This document shows, in pieces, positions 17,112-25,306 of a stretch of DNA of 64,000 bases. Each line of letters begins with the position of its first letter. Position 1 is the first letter of the stretch. A program made the position numbers and the translations under genes. The notes under the pieces are model-generated. The model saw only the letters and a program-made list of their open reading frames with translations, was not told where the DNA came from and made no database searches. Origin of the DNA: Staphylococcus durrellii (lineage in GTDB: Bacteria > Bacillota > Bacilli > Staphylococcales > Staphylococcaceae); contig NZ_JADIIO010000001.1 in the NCBI RefSeq assembly GCF_015594545.1, positions 1,736,001 through 1,800,000 on the forward strand. Reading direction: 5' to 3'.

Positions 17112-18050
17112 ATGGCATCACAATATCAACAATATTCTACTGTCAGAAAATATTGGCTACTTATGAGACCTCATACCTTAACTGCTGCTATTGTACCCGT
17201 ATTAGTAGGTACAGCTTCGGCAAAGATTTTTTTATTAGGTAGTGAAGATCATCTTAAACTCAGCTTATTTTTAGCGATGTTAATAGCTTGTTTATTAATA
17301 CAAGCTGCGACAAACATGTTTAATGAATACTACGACTTCAAAAAAGGCTTAGATGATCATAACTCTGTAGGTATAGGTGGCGCAATCGTACGTAATGGCA
17401 TGAGTCCTAAACTCGTCCTGAATCTAGCTATTTTATTTTATATTATTGCAGCCTTACTCGGTATTTTCTTAGCAGCACAAAGTTCATTTTGGATCATACC
17501 TATTGGTTTAGTCTGTATGGCTATTGGTTATCTTTATACAGGAGGCCCTTTACCTATATCATGGACACCATTGGGAGAACTATTCTCTGGTTTCTTTATG
17601 GGAATGATTATTATCGTTTTATCATTCTTTATTCAAACAGGTAATTTTCATGCTTATGCTTTTTGGATTAGCTTACCTATAGTCATAACGATAGCGATGA
17701 TTAACATGGCAAATAACATCAGAGATCGTGTAAATGATAAAGAAAAAGGACGCTATACGCTCCCAATTCTTTTAGGAAAGAATAATTCAGTACGTTTCCT
17801 AGGTTTAATGTATATCATTGCATTTGCGTTAGTTATATTCTTAGCTTTCTTCAGACCGGGTGGTTCTATATTCTTCCTACTTGCATTGCTATCATTCCCA
17901 ATGCCAATTAAAGCAGTACGTAGATTTAAAAAGTATGATACACCAGCAACTATGATGGCTGCTATGGAAGCTACTGGTAAAACGAATACGTTCTTCGGCA
18001 TACTCTATGCCTTAGGTATTTACATTAGCGCCTTATTAGGTGGCATTTAA
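17112..18050 (+). CDS. menA: 1,4-dihydroxy-2-naphthoate prenyltransferase MenA
   Basis: Integral membrane UbiA-family enzyme attaching the polyprenyl chain to 1,4-dihydroxy-2-naphthoate, giving demethylmenaquinone. In 312 aa there are eight to nine hydrophobic helices, the first Asp-rich motif in NMFNEYYDFKKGLDDH and the second in NNIRDRVNDKEKGRYT, which bind the Mg-diphosphate. Its ATG follows a modest ACGAGG site. It is divergent from menF across a 183-base gap that must hold both promoters. A strong terminator follows the gene. Confidence 0.95.
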   Translation: MASQYQQYSTVRKYWLLMRPHTLTAAIVPVLVGTASAKIFLLGSEDHLKLSLFLAMLIACLLIQAATNMFNEYYDFKKGLDDHNSVGIGGAIVRNGMSPKLVLNLAILFYIIAALLGIFLAAQSSFWIIPIGLVCMAIGYLYTGGPLPISWTPLGELFSGFFMGMIIIVLSFFIQTGNFHAYAFWISLPIVITIAMINMANNIRDRVNDKEKGRYTLPILLGKNNSVRFLGLMYIIAFALVIFLAFFRPGGSIFFLLALLSFPMPIKAVRRFKKYDTPATMMAAMEATGKTNTFFGILYALGIYISALLGGI

Positions 18051-18060
18051 ATAATGTTTT

Positions 18061-18092
18061 AATCGACCTTTGAATAAGGTCGATTTTTTTTA
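18061..18092 (+). terminator. Terminator after menA
   Basis: Stem AATCGACCTT/AAGGTCGATT with a 5-nt loop followed by a long T-run. It runs up to the end of the convergent GNAT gene. Confidence 0.88.
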
Positions 18093-18662
18093 TTTTGAAG
18101 TCGCCTTATTACCGTCGTAAACCATATGTCTGTGTTTATGTCCGTATAAATTAATATCACTAAGTGTCTTAAAGCCAAATTTATTGTAAACATAATACGC
18201 ACGTTCATTATGATAATCACAATTCAAACTCCATTTGGCAGTCGGTTCTTGATTTATTACATGTTGCATTAATTTCGTAGCAACACCTCTGCCTCGATAA
18301 TTAGGAAATGTTGCGATTGTTTCAATGTAATATTCATCATCGTTCGATTCCTTCATAGGCATCGGCGTACCTAATGCCTTAATATCATCATCGACGTCTA
18401 ACTCTAACCATGCCCGTTCCAATTCCAGTTCATCTTTGCCTGGATAAGCAATTAAGCACCCTGCGACATTACCGTCAATTTCATAAATCCATATGTTGGA
18501 GATATTGCCTCTATAACGAATATCGACTATACTTTTTTGCATAACCTTTAATAATCTTTCACGTTCAATTTGTTTTACCATATCAATATCTAATTCTTCC
18601 CATATGATATAACAAAGCTCTGCAATTGCTTCTTTATCTGATGCTGTTGCTTTTCTAATCAT
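18090..18662 (-). CDS. GNAT family N-acetyltransferase
   Basis: A 190-aa GNAT protein that would transfer an acetyl group from acetyl-CoA; substrate not predictable. Seen: MIRKATASDKEAIAELCYIIWEELD (first strand and helix), the acetyl-CoA loop YIETIATFPNYRGRGVATKLMQHV with RGRGVA, and SLNCDYHNERAYYVYNKFGFKTLSD at the end. ATG 18662 has an AAAGGAG-type site. Single gene, convergent with menA and ending inside its terminator. Confidence 0.9.
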   Translation of the reverse strand: MIRKATASDKEAIAELCYIIWEELDIDMVKQIERERLLKVMQKSIVDIRYRGNISNIWIYEIDGNVAGCLIAYPGKDELELERAWLELDVDDDIKALGTPMPMKESNDDEYYIETIATFPNYRGRGVATKLMQHVINQEPTAKWSLNCDYHNERAYYVYNKFGFKTLSDINLYGHKHRHMVYDGNKATSK

Positions 18663-18837
18663 ATTATTTCTCCTTTAAATTAATATGCTTTATCATTCAT
18701 ATTATATTATAACATCAACTAAATTTTGAAATAATCAACAACCTAAAATTTATGAAATTTAAGTAAGATTGAACATTTATTGACCTTCTCTTATGTTGAG
18801 CAATAAAATGAAATTAATCATTAGAAAGGATTTTTTT

Positions 18838-19047
18838 ATGAAAGTAAACAAAGTTATATATGTTATTTTAGCATTTTTATTAGGCTGGATTGGCGTCCAT
18901 AAATTTTACGCCAATCAAGTTTTTCAAGGCGTGTTACACATCATTTTCTTTTGGACTGGCATTCCTTATATTGTGGCAATTATTAGCGGAATTATCACTA
19001 TTTTCTTCAAAAAAGCTGACTCAGATGGCATGATTGTTTTTCACTAA
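18838..19047 (+). CDS. TM2 domain membrane protein
   Basis: A 69-aa membrane protein of two helices joined by a short turn. VILAFLLGWIGVHKFYANQVFQGVLHIIFFWTGIPYIVAIISGI carries the TM2 signature (GxxGxHxFY and a downstream G/I-rich helix). TM2 proteins are widespread and of unknown function. I chose the ATG at 18838, with AGAAAGGA 7 nt upstream; an in-frame ATG 45 bases earlier lacks a ribosome site. Confidence 0.85.
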   Translation: MKVNKVIYVILAFLLGWIGVHKFYANQVFQGVLHIIFFWTGIPYIVAIISGIITIFFKKADSDGMIVFH

Positions 19048-19142
19048 AATTATGATTTTTTTATTAAGTTACGACTTAAAGATACGATTATGGGGTAAGG
19101 GTAAGGATAACTATATAATTGCAATATCTTAGGAGGTAGCTT

Positions 19143-19286
19143 ATGCAACAACTAATACAAAGAATAATACGTGCTCTTGCTGTCGGTTATATCGTTAGAG
19201 GCATTAAACGATTAATTAGTAAAAGTAGCAATAGTAGCAAAAATAAGAAAGATGATAACAATGATAACAATGATAAATCACAATAA
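19143..19286 (+). CDS. Small basic protein of 47 aa, unknown
   Basis: Short gene with an excellent AGGAGGT ribosome site 5 bases before the ATG and an intrinsic terminator 45 bases after the stop. The N-terminal part, MQQLIQRIIRALAVGYIVRG, looks like an amphipathic or short membrane helix. The C-terminal half is low complexity: Ser/Asn/Lys then repeated Asp-Asn. I do not recognise a family. The control signals make it a credible gene. Confidence 0.7.
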   Translation: MQQLIQRIIRALAVGYIVRGIKRLISKSSNSSKNKKDDNNDNNDKSQ

Positions 19287-19331
19287 TTAAAGTACATTTA
19301 AAGAGTCTAGATCATGAATCTCATTCTCATA

Positions 19332-19369
19332 AAAAGGCTCATCCATATTAAATGGATGAGTCCTTTTTT
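19332..19369 (+). terminator. Terminator after the 47-aa gene
   Basis: Stem AAAGG-CTCATCCAT with ATGGATGAG-TCCTTT around a 4-5 nt loop, then TTTTTTG. Confidence 0.85.
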
Positions 19370-19715
19370 GTATTTAAAATCCAACAATTTTTACCAGGCA
19401 TGCTTACCTGAGGTATAGTTTTATCCTGTATGCTTCATTCGTATTATTTGCTTGAACGTCAGAAGTGTTTATATCTCATACGCTTTGTAATTTTATTTTG
19501 GAGTTATTATTACTTTTTCCATTTACTACTAAGACTATTAATGTTATTTATTATGATAAATATCTTATTGGGATTTATTGCCTGTTTTACAAATGAATGA
19601 CTTGCGTTTTCACCATTAATGATAGTTCCATTTAAAACAAAAGTTATAAATTATCCAAATAAATGGATAACTTAGTCAAAATATTTCAAACAAATAATCA
19701 CAGAGTTTAACGCAA
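19370..19715. other. Intergenic region before the tRNA terminator
   Basis: About 350 A+T-rich bases. I see only a 7-bp hairpin TTATCCA/TGGATAA around 19655-19675 and very short frames. No promoter, RNA gene or mobile element remnant that I can support. Confidence 0.5.
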
Positions 19716-19748
19716 ATAAAAAAAAGAACGTTGATTTAACAACGTTCT
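19716..19748 (-). terminator. Terminator of the tRNA-Asn/tRNA-Ser transcript
   Basis: Read on the minus strand: stem AGAACGTTG/CAACGTTCT with a 6-nt loop followed by an 8-9 base T-run. It lies 44 bases beyond the tRNA-Ser 3' end. Confidence 0.88.
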
Positions 19749-19792
19749 ACATTAATTACCAAATACAATTTTCTTGTATTTTATATTTTTAC

Positions 19793-19880
19793 GGAAACGG
19801 AGGGATTCGAACCCTCGCGCCGCTCTCGCGACCTACACCCTTAGCAGGGGCGCCTCTTCAGCCAACTTGAGTACGTTTCC
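19793..19880 (-). tRNA. tRNA-Ser (GCT)
   Basis: 88 nt, read on the minus strand. Acceptor GGAAACG/CGTTTCC, long variable arm typical of tRNA-Ser (GGTCGCGAGAGCGGC region), T-arm with GGTTCGAATCC and anticodon loop CTGCTAA giving GCT, which reads AGC and AGU. CCA is not encoded in the visible 3' end. Second tRNA of a two-tRNA transcript. Confidence 0.96.
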
Positions 19881-19885
19881 AATAG

Positions 19886-19957
19886 CTCCACAGGTAGGAC
19901 TCGAACCTACGACCGATCGGTTAACAGCCGATAGCTCTACCACTGAGCTACTGTGGA
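19886..19957 (-). tRNA. tRNA-Asn (GTT)
   Basis: Acceptor TCCACAG/CTGTGGA plus a G discriminator, D-arm GCTCAGTGGTAGAGC, anticodon arm ATCGG-CTGTTAA-CCGAT giving anticodon GTT, and T-arm GTAGGTTCGAGTCCTAC. It is 5 bases ahead of tRNA-Ser in the same transcript. Confidence 0.95.
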
Positions 19958-20106
19958 ATAACAGTACTTCTTATCAAGCACAAATATTATTATATCAATT
20001 ACAAACAATTTTTCAAGTAGAAAGAACAAAAAATATGCGGAACATTTACACTAATTTACTATATTATTCCGCATATTCCATTTTTACATGAAAAATTTTT
20101 AAAATC

Positions 20107-20637
20107 TTATTTATGTTCAAATAATGAATACTTAGCTAGCGCCTCGTAAATATTTAATTGAGGTTTTGTATAATCAATCGGTGCATCTGGATCAAATGTT
20201 GTTATTCTAGCTTCTCTATCCATCATATAATAATAATAAATAGCATTTAAATATTGGTGTTTCATACTATGTGCTGATATATCAATATTTACATTTTGGT
20301 TATCAACAAATGTTACTTTACATTTTCTATCTTTTAGCGTTTTAATACTTTGCACATAATGAATGTTAATCCATGTATTTTCATCTTTTCTATCAGAGTG
20401 TGTTGGGAAAAAGTATGTGGGAAATAGAGGGGTAAATAGAATTGGGGGTTTACTAATGATTCCTGTGATTCTTATGGTGTCCTCTTTTTTAAAATGATAA
20501 CTGCTACCATAAAAACGACACGAGCGTTCAATAATTTTGTGTGCCCTTTCTTTAAATTCTTTAGTTGCTTGCTTATATTTTAAAATTCTTGTACCACCAT
20601 ATTTTCGTTCCTTTGTATCAAACGGTTGGACTACCAT
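20107..20637 (-). CDS. comK: Competence transcription factor ComK
   Basis: DNA-binding activator of late competence genes. The core IIERSCRFYGSSYHFKKEDTIRITGIISKPPILF, then TYFFPTHSDRKDENTWINIHYVQSI and KVTFVDNQNVNIDISAHSMKHQYLNAIYY, follows the ComK pattern (CRFFGSSY, KPPI, FPT, W-I at matching spacing). In bacilli MecA delivers ComK to ClpCP, and mecA is also in this window. The ATG at 20637 gives 176 aa but has GGAG only 2 bases upstream. In-frame codons before it read SKYVIKKGD, which also look ComK-like, and an AAGGAGG at 20679-20685 would place initiation at ATA 20670 or ATT 20667. The true protein is therefore probably about 10 residues longer. Confidence 0.9.
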   Translation of the reverse strand: MVVQPFDTKERKYGGTRILKYKQATKEFKERAHKIIERSCRFYGSSYHFKKEDTIRITGIISKPPILFTPLFPTYFFPTHSDRKDENTWINIHYVQSIKTLKDRKCKVTFVDNQNVNIDISAHSMKHQYLNAIYYYYMMDREARITTFDPDAPIDYTKPQLNIYEALAKYSLFEHK

Positions 20638-20913
20638 GTCTCCTTTCTTTATGACGTATTTACTAATTATTGCAATCGCCTCCTTCGATTTTATTGACTA
20701 CATCGTATATCAACAAAATTATAAAATCAATAATATATTTAATTATTTTTCTTTTTTATCATTTATTATATAAATGAGCAAAACTTTTTACAGTAAATAA
20801 TAAATTACAGTTTACTTTTACACCTTTTTCTTCTAAAATGTCAGAATATTCATTGATTTCAAAATTTAATAATTGTATAATTAACTTAAATATATAGAAG
20901 GGGTGTGTTGGAG

Positions 20914-21132
20914 ATGAAACATAATACAAATGTAAAATATAATACATTAGAATCTTTTGTTTCTACAATTAATGACCTAGGTATCGAACTTATCATAGAT
21001 GAATCTTTACGAAATGTTCGAAAAGAGCAGTTAGAAACATTAATCGACAAAGCGCTTCAGAATAAGAACGAACAAGACTTCAAACGCTACACAGAAGAAT
21101 ATAAACATCTGGAGGAATTTCTAGTTGTTTAA
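20914..21132 (+). CDS. IDEAL domain protein
   Basis: A 72-aa soluble protein. The C-terminal part, LETLIDKALQNKNEQDFKRYTEEYKHL, is the IDEAL domain pattern found in small Firmicutes proteins of the YpiB/YozD type; the function is not established. ATG 20914 lies about 10 bases after AAGGGGT; GTG or TTG a few codons upstream are less likely. It is divergent from comK and followed by a long hairpin shared with lplA. Confidence 0.8.
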   Translation: MKHNTNVKYNTLESFVSTINDLGIELIIDESLRNVRKEQLETLIDKALQNKNEQDFKRYTEEYKHLEEFLVV

Positions 21133-21155
21133 GTTAAATAGCTCACATTTATTAT

Positions 21156-21204
21156 AAAAAGTCTATTCCCTACTAAATTTATTAGTAAGTGAATAGACTT
21201 TTTG
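21156..21204. terminator. Bidirectional terminator, IDEAL gene and lplA
   Basis: AAAAAGTCTATTC pairs with GAATAGACTTTTT, with an inner ACTAA/TTAGT stem, giving one long hairpin flanked by an A-run and a T-run. It serves the two convergent genes. Confidence 0.82.
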
Positions 21205-21211
21205 TTTTGTC

Positions 21212-22201
21212 TTATGACATCAGTCTTATTAGTTCATAACGGTCAATATCTCCAAAGTAATGTCGCATATCATATTGTGATAGTGCTTCAGCAATACTAT
21301 CAAACTCGTGTAACGTTCCTTCTAGTGCGTGCTCTAGTTCAGTAATATCTCCTTCCCCAAAGAAATCCCCAAATATTTTAGCATGCTCAATTCTACCTTT
21401 TTTTACATCAAACTTGAGTTGAACAAATCCTTTTTCAAACTTTTCTTCTCTAACGAAATTGTATTTTGGATTTTTACCATAATTCCATTCCCATGTACGA
21501 TATTTTTCATTACTTAATTGTTCAATTTTTTCCCAGTCGTGATCAGTTAGTTTGTATTCTTCTACGTGATCCGCTTCACCAAAAATTGTTTTTAAAATTA
21601 CTTTTTTAAATGTATCAATATCAATTGGTTCATCCAAAAATTCTACAATATTTGCTACACGACTACGTACCGATTTAATTCCTTTAGATTTTATCTTAGC
21701 AGGATTGACACGCAGTGCATTTTGTATCTCATTTAAATCACTGTTTAATATCAAAGTACCATGGCTAAACATTCGTGATTTTACTTTAACCATTGCATTG
21801 CCTGAAATTTTGGCTTGCCCGACTTGAATATCGTTTCGTCCACTCATTTCTGCATCTACACCCAATGACTTTAAAGCTTCTACAATCGGTTCCGTAAATT
21901 TTTTAAAGTTATGGAAACTATTGCCATCGTCATCAGTAATAAAACTAAAATTCAGATTACCAGTATCATGGTATACTGCGCCACCACCTGAAATACGTCT
22001 AACCACGTCTATATTGTGCTTTTCTACATATTCTTGGTTTACTTCTTCGATTGTATTTTGATTTTTACCAATAATTATAGAAGGCCTGTTCACGTAAAAT
22101 AGAAAATAACTATCATCATTAGGCATATTTTTTAAAACATATTCTTCCATGGCTAAATTTACCGTTGGATCTGTAATATTATTGTTACTAACAAATTTCA
22201 T
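21212..22201 (-). CDS. lplA: Lipoate-protein ligase
   Basis: Attaches free lipoate, through lipoyl-AMP, to E2 subunits and GcvH. At 329 aa it has the usual bacterial LplA length: an N-terminal BPL/LPL catalytic domain and a C-terminal accessory domain. Seen: NLAMEEYVL, FLFYVNRPSIIIGKNQNTIEEVN, the lipoate-binding RRISGGGAVYHDTGNLNFSF, SGRNDIQVGQAKISGNAM (catalytic Lys in KISG) and FSHGTLILNSDL. ATG 22201 follows AAGGAGTGG. Staphylococci carry more than one lipoate ligase; near comK this is most likely the LplA1 type, but I cannot prove the paralogue. Confidence 0.93.
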   Translation of the reverse strand: MKFVSNNNITDPTVNLAMEEYVLKNMPNDDSYFLFYVNRPSIIIGKNQNTIEEVNQEYVEKHNIDVVRRISGGGAVYHDTGNLNFSFITDDDGNSFHNFKKFTEPIVEALKSLGVDAEMSGRNDIQVGQAKISGNAMVKVKSRMFSHGTLILNSDLNEIQNALRVNPAKIKSKGIKSVRSRVANIVEFLDEPIDIDTFKKVILKTIFGEADHVEEYKLTDHDWEKIEQLSNEKYRTWEWNYGKNPKYNFVREEKFEKGFVQLKFDVKKGRIEHAKIFGDFFGEGDITELEHALEGTLHEFDSIAEALSQYDMRHYFGDIDRYELIRLMS

Positions 22202-22402
22202 TGTTTCTCCACTCCTTAACCTCTTAACTGCCCTTATCTTATTTATGCATTATTTTTATTAAAAATGCCAATTATATACTCTCAAATTAAATATTTCTTT
22301 TTAAAGTTATTTTATTTCACGCGTCTTAATAGTTATTTGTTTATTTGTGTTCAAAATTTTAGTACAATATATGCTAGTAAACATTTCTAGGGAGGATTTT
22401 AC

Positions 22403-22588
22403 ATGACTGTCGCTGAAGTAGGTAATATTGTAGAATTTTATGATGGCTTAAAAGGCAGAGTGGAAAAAATAAATGATAACTCGGTCATTGTTGACTTAAC
22501 TATTATGGAAAATTTCGCTCAATTAGATTTACCTGAAAAAACTGTTATTAATCATAAAAGATATAAAATTGTTGATCAAGAAGGATAA
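22403..22588 (+). CDS. DUF2187 family protein (YkvS-like)
   Basis: A 61-aa protein with a single KOW/SH3-like beta barrel pattern: VGNIVEFYDGLKGRVEKINDNSVIVDLTIMENF, then KTVINHKRYKIV. This matches the DUF2187/YkvS group, whose role is unknown. ATG 22403 has GGGAGG upstream. The next gene starts 5 bases after its stop, so the two form an operon. Confidence 0.82.
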   Translation: MTVAEVGNIVEFYDGLKGRVEKINDNSVIVDLTIMENFAQLDLPEKTVINHKRYKIVDQEG

Positions 22589-22593
22589 AAAAT

Positions 22594-23196
22594 ATGAAAA
22601 GAATTTCAAATGCATTGTTATGGTATATTATTAGTTTTATTGTATTTCATATCATTTTGTACCTCATGTGGGGTGAAAAACAAGAATACTGGAATTTATA
22701 TACCGGTATTATGTTAATTGCAGGCGTGAGTTATGTTTTCTATCAAAGAGACATAAACTCTAAACGCCTTTTATCATCAATCGGTGTAGGTATTTTAAGT
22801 GGTATAGTGCTGATTGTTATTCAACTTATATTTGCCGCATTATCTTATGATTTGACTTATGCTCAATTAGTTAAACAATTAGCTCACACTGGTGTTTATT
22901 ACAAATGGCAAATGCTTATTACATTAATTTTTGTAATTCCATGTCATGAGTTATATATGCGTACAGTATTACAAAAAGAACTCATCAATTTAAAGATACC
23001 AAATTGGCTTAGTATCATCATAACTGCACTTTGTTCTGCGTCTCTTTTTTATTACTTAGATAATTTATGGATAGTATTGTTCATTTTTGTCATTCAACTT
23101 ATATTATCTGTTAGTTATTTATATACACGCAGAATTGCTACAACGATTATTGCACAAATTGTAGCAGTTGTTATCTTGTTAATTTTTAATGGATAA
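22594..23196 (+). CDS. CPBP-like intramembrane protein
   Basis: A 200-aa polytopic membrane protein with about six helices. The segment VIPCHELYMRTVLQKEL resembles motif 1 of CPBP/Abi intramembrane proteases (EExxxR), but the first Glu is His here (HExxxR). The second CPBP motif (FxxxH) is not obvious, so protease activity is doubtful. It is cotranscribed with the DUF2187 gene and followed by a strong terminator. Confidence 0.65.
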   Translation: MKRISNALLWYIISFIVFHIILYLMWGEKQEYWNLYTGIMLIAGVSYVFYQRDINSKRLLSSIGVGILSGIVLIVIQLIFAALSYDLTYAQLVKQLAHTGVYYKWQMLITLIFVIPCHELYMRTVLQKELINLKIPNWLSIIITALCSASLFYYLDNLWIVLFIFVIQLILSVSYLYTRRIATTIIAQIVAVVILLIFNG

Positions 23197-23213
23197 TACA
23201 TAACTTACATTAT

Positions 23214-23256
23214 AAAAAGCGTCTCAATTAATTAACTAATTGAGACGCTTTTTATA
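23214..23256 (+). terminator. Terminator after the CPBP-like gene
   Basis: A 17-bp stem AAAAAGCGTCTCAATTA/TAATTGAGACGCTTTTT with a 6-nt loop. A/T symmetry means it could also act on the minus strand, but the metallophosphatase stop is 126 bases away. Confidence 0.88.
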
Positions 23257-23378
23257 TTTCACTTTTAAGTTATGTTATTTATAAATGTACTACCTAAGAC
23301 GTCACGTACATCATGTATAACTAAGAATGCTTTCTCATCTTCTTGATTTACTAAATTTTTAATTTTAGTTACTTATGG

Positions 23379-24887
23379 TTACATTTTGACTTTAAAACTT
23401 TGTTTATCTTGTATTTTATAATTTTTATTTTTTAAGTTACGAGCTATTAAATCATTCATCGTCACATTTTCTGTACCATGGACAACAGTATTTTCTAAAT
23501 ATTGTCGGAAATTACGATAACAATAATCAGTCATACTTACTCTATACATATGATCCAAGTTGATATTATACAAAGTAACTCTATTAAAAGGCTCGGCAGA
23601 CATGTCTATTTCATAATCTATTCCTTGCCAAAATGTACATAATGTTTCATCAATAATTGTCACACTCAACGTTCCATTAGTAAATTCAATGTGTGAATAA
23701 CTATATTCCAACATATCTTTAATTTGTTGCCCCTTAAGCGTTAAATTAATAGGTATGTCTGGGTGTGGATAAGCATTATATAAATCTACATTAGCAATCT
23801 CACCCGAAAGCCCCTCTTCCCCACTTTTAGGCAAATGCACACATGAAATTTCAAAGTCATAAATTAACCTTATACTGTCATGTAATAATTGAGTAAATGG
23901 ATGCGGTTTAGTGATAACATCTTCCAAGCCATTGATTTTAGCATTAATATCTTGTGCAGAAATTACTTCTTCACTCCAAAATTCGACTGCTTTTCTATCA
24001 TAATAAGTTTCTGTTAATAACGTTTCATCCTCTTCATATGCATTTAGATCTATAATTTCTGAAGTGATATCTTCTAATTCGAATGAACTTGTACGTTTTT
24101 TAAAATCCACATTAATATGTACTAGATTTTTGGCGTTCTGTCCAGCTTGTACATAAACTGTTTGTTCATCTTTACCGATAAATGTTTGGTGTTGATGTCC
24201 TGTAATTAATAAATCTATCACACCAACGTGTTGCATAATTTTTTCAGCTTGGTTAACATTTTTTTCCCGTTCGTTAGATGATTTATTTAATTGATTAATG
24301 CCACCGTGATAAATGACAATTAAAAAGTCTGGTGCCTCGACTTCATGAATATAACGGATCCATCTTTTAGCAGATAATAACGTTTTTTCAATAGCCACAT
24401 CTTGCTCCATTTCGAAATATTCTCGATCCATTAAACCATCAGAAGTTAAACCAACGATGGCTAACTTAACACCGCCAATTTCTTTAATCGTATATGGTGT
24501 AGAGAAATACGGTTCTCTCGTTTGTTTATATTCTATGTTTGCAGACAACCATGGAAATCTAGAGAGCGACACAGCTCTAGAGAAAAACGATAAACCAAAT
24601 TTAAATTCATTGGGACTTATACCACTGGCATCGTAATTCATTGCATTCATTAATTTAATCATTGGATGTCGTTTATAAGGTGCCACTACTGCATAATAAA
24701 ATGCAGCTAAAGAACCTGCCAAACTGCCACCACTATCCAATAACAGTACTTCTTTACCTTGTTGTCTCATCTGATTAACATACGTGCCAGCACGGTATAT
24801 ATTAGAACCATGTTGACCATTTAAAAAATAACTGTGCATATCCGAAGTCGCAATAATATCTATAGATATTTTTTCACTCTGTGTCAT
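23379..24887 (-). CDS. YunD-like metallophosphatase/5'-nucleotidase family protein
   Basis: A 502-aa protein with the two-domain layout of 5'-nucleotidases: an N-terminal metallophosphatase domain (IIATSDMHSYF, LLDSGGSLAG, VGLTSDG, IVIYHGG, LLITGHQHQTF) and a C-terminal nucleotidase domain (NAYPHPDIPINLTLKGQQIKDMLEYSY, YRVSMTDYCYRNF). It has no signal peptide, so it is intracellular, unlike secreted AdsA. Two active-site positions are altered: the GD metal ligand is GG, and the GNHE box reads SPNEF, with Asn where the catalytic His belongs. The start codon ATG follows AAAGGGGCGAG. Substrate unknown; catalytic activity is uncertain. Confidence 0.8.
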   Translation of the reverse strand: MTQSEKISIDIIATSDMHSYFLNGQHGSNIYRAGTYVNQMRQQGKEVLLLDSGGSLAGSLAAFYYAVVAPYKRHPMIKLMNAMNYDASGISPNEFKFGLSFFSRAVSLSRFPWLSANIEYKQTREPYFSTPYTIKEIGGVKLAIVGLTSDGLMDREYFEMEQDVAIEKTLLSAKRWIRYIHEVEAPDFLIVIYHGGINQLNKSSNEREKNVNQAEKIMQHVGVIDLLITGHQHQTFIGKDEQTVYVQAGQNAKNLVHINVDFKKRTSSFELEDITSEIIDLNAYEEDETLLTETYYDRKAVEFWSEEVISAQDINAKINGLEDVITKPHPFTQLLHDSIRLIYDFEISCVHLPKSGEEGLSGEIANVDLYNAYPHPDIPINLTLKGQQIKDMLEYSYSHIEFTNGTLSVTIIDETLCTFWQGIDYEIDMSAEPFNRVTLYNINLDHMYRVSMTDYCYRNFRQYLENTVVHGTENVTMNDLIARNLKNKNYKIQDKQSFKVKM

Positions 24888-25215
24888 ATATCTCGCCCCT
24901 TTATCTATGCTAGTTTAACATGTTTTATTAAACTTTGAATAGCAACTATTAGTAATACTGCTCAATATTTATTTTCTATTTAATCAACGTAGAAATGTTT
25001 CTCATGATATATATATGGCAAACAAAAGACCATCTTTTTTTACGCTATTAATTTGTATATGAAGCATTTGCAACTAAACTTATGAGGACAAGCTATAGAA
25101 AACTGAGTAGCATTGTCCATATCAAATTAAGTCACTTTTGTAGTAAGTAAGTAATCAAATAAGTTTTGTTAACAAGACTTCTGTGAAGCCGATCAGAAGA
25201 ATTCGAAGCTTATAA
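24888..25215. other. Intergenic region between metallophosphatase and ktrD
   Basis: About 330 bases. It contains the metallophosphatase promoter region and, around 25170-25205, short inverted stretches (CTTCTG...CAGAAG) just ahead of the 25222 hairpin. Together these could be a small RNA transcribed on the plus strand and ending at that hairpin, but I see no clear promoter. Confidence 0.35.
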
Positions 25216-25221
25216 ATAATA

Positions 25222-25273
25222 AGAAGCCAACCAACGCTATCGTATAAAGGAAAGCGTTGGTTGGCTTTTAGTT
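25222..25273. terminator. Terminator after ktrD
   Basis: Long stem AAGCCAACCAACGCT/AGCGTTGGTTGGCTT with a loop of about 14 bases. T-rich sequence flanks both sides (TTTTAG on plus, TTCTTATTATTT on minus), so it may work both ways. Confidence 0.75.
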
Positions 25274-25306
25274 TAAGTTTTAAATTAATTATTATAGACG
25301 ATAAAC

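Noticed and set aside
19793-19957. Prophage or island attachment at the tRNA pair
   Set aside because: No repeated tRNA 3' end, integrase or foreign gene nearby; the flanks are core genes.
20759-20947. 62-codon minus-strand frame next to comK
   Set aside because: It overlaps the ribosome site and start of the IDEAL gene on the other strand, has no Shine-Dalgarno and looks random.
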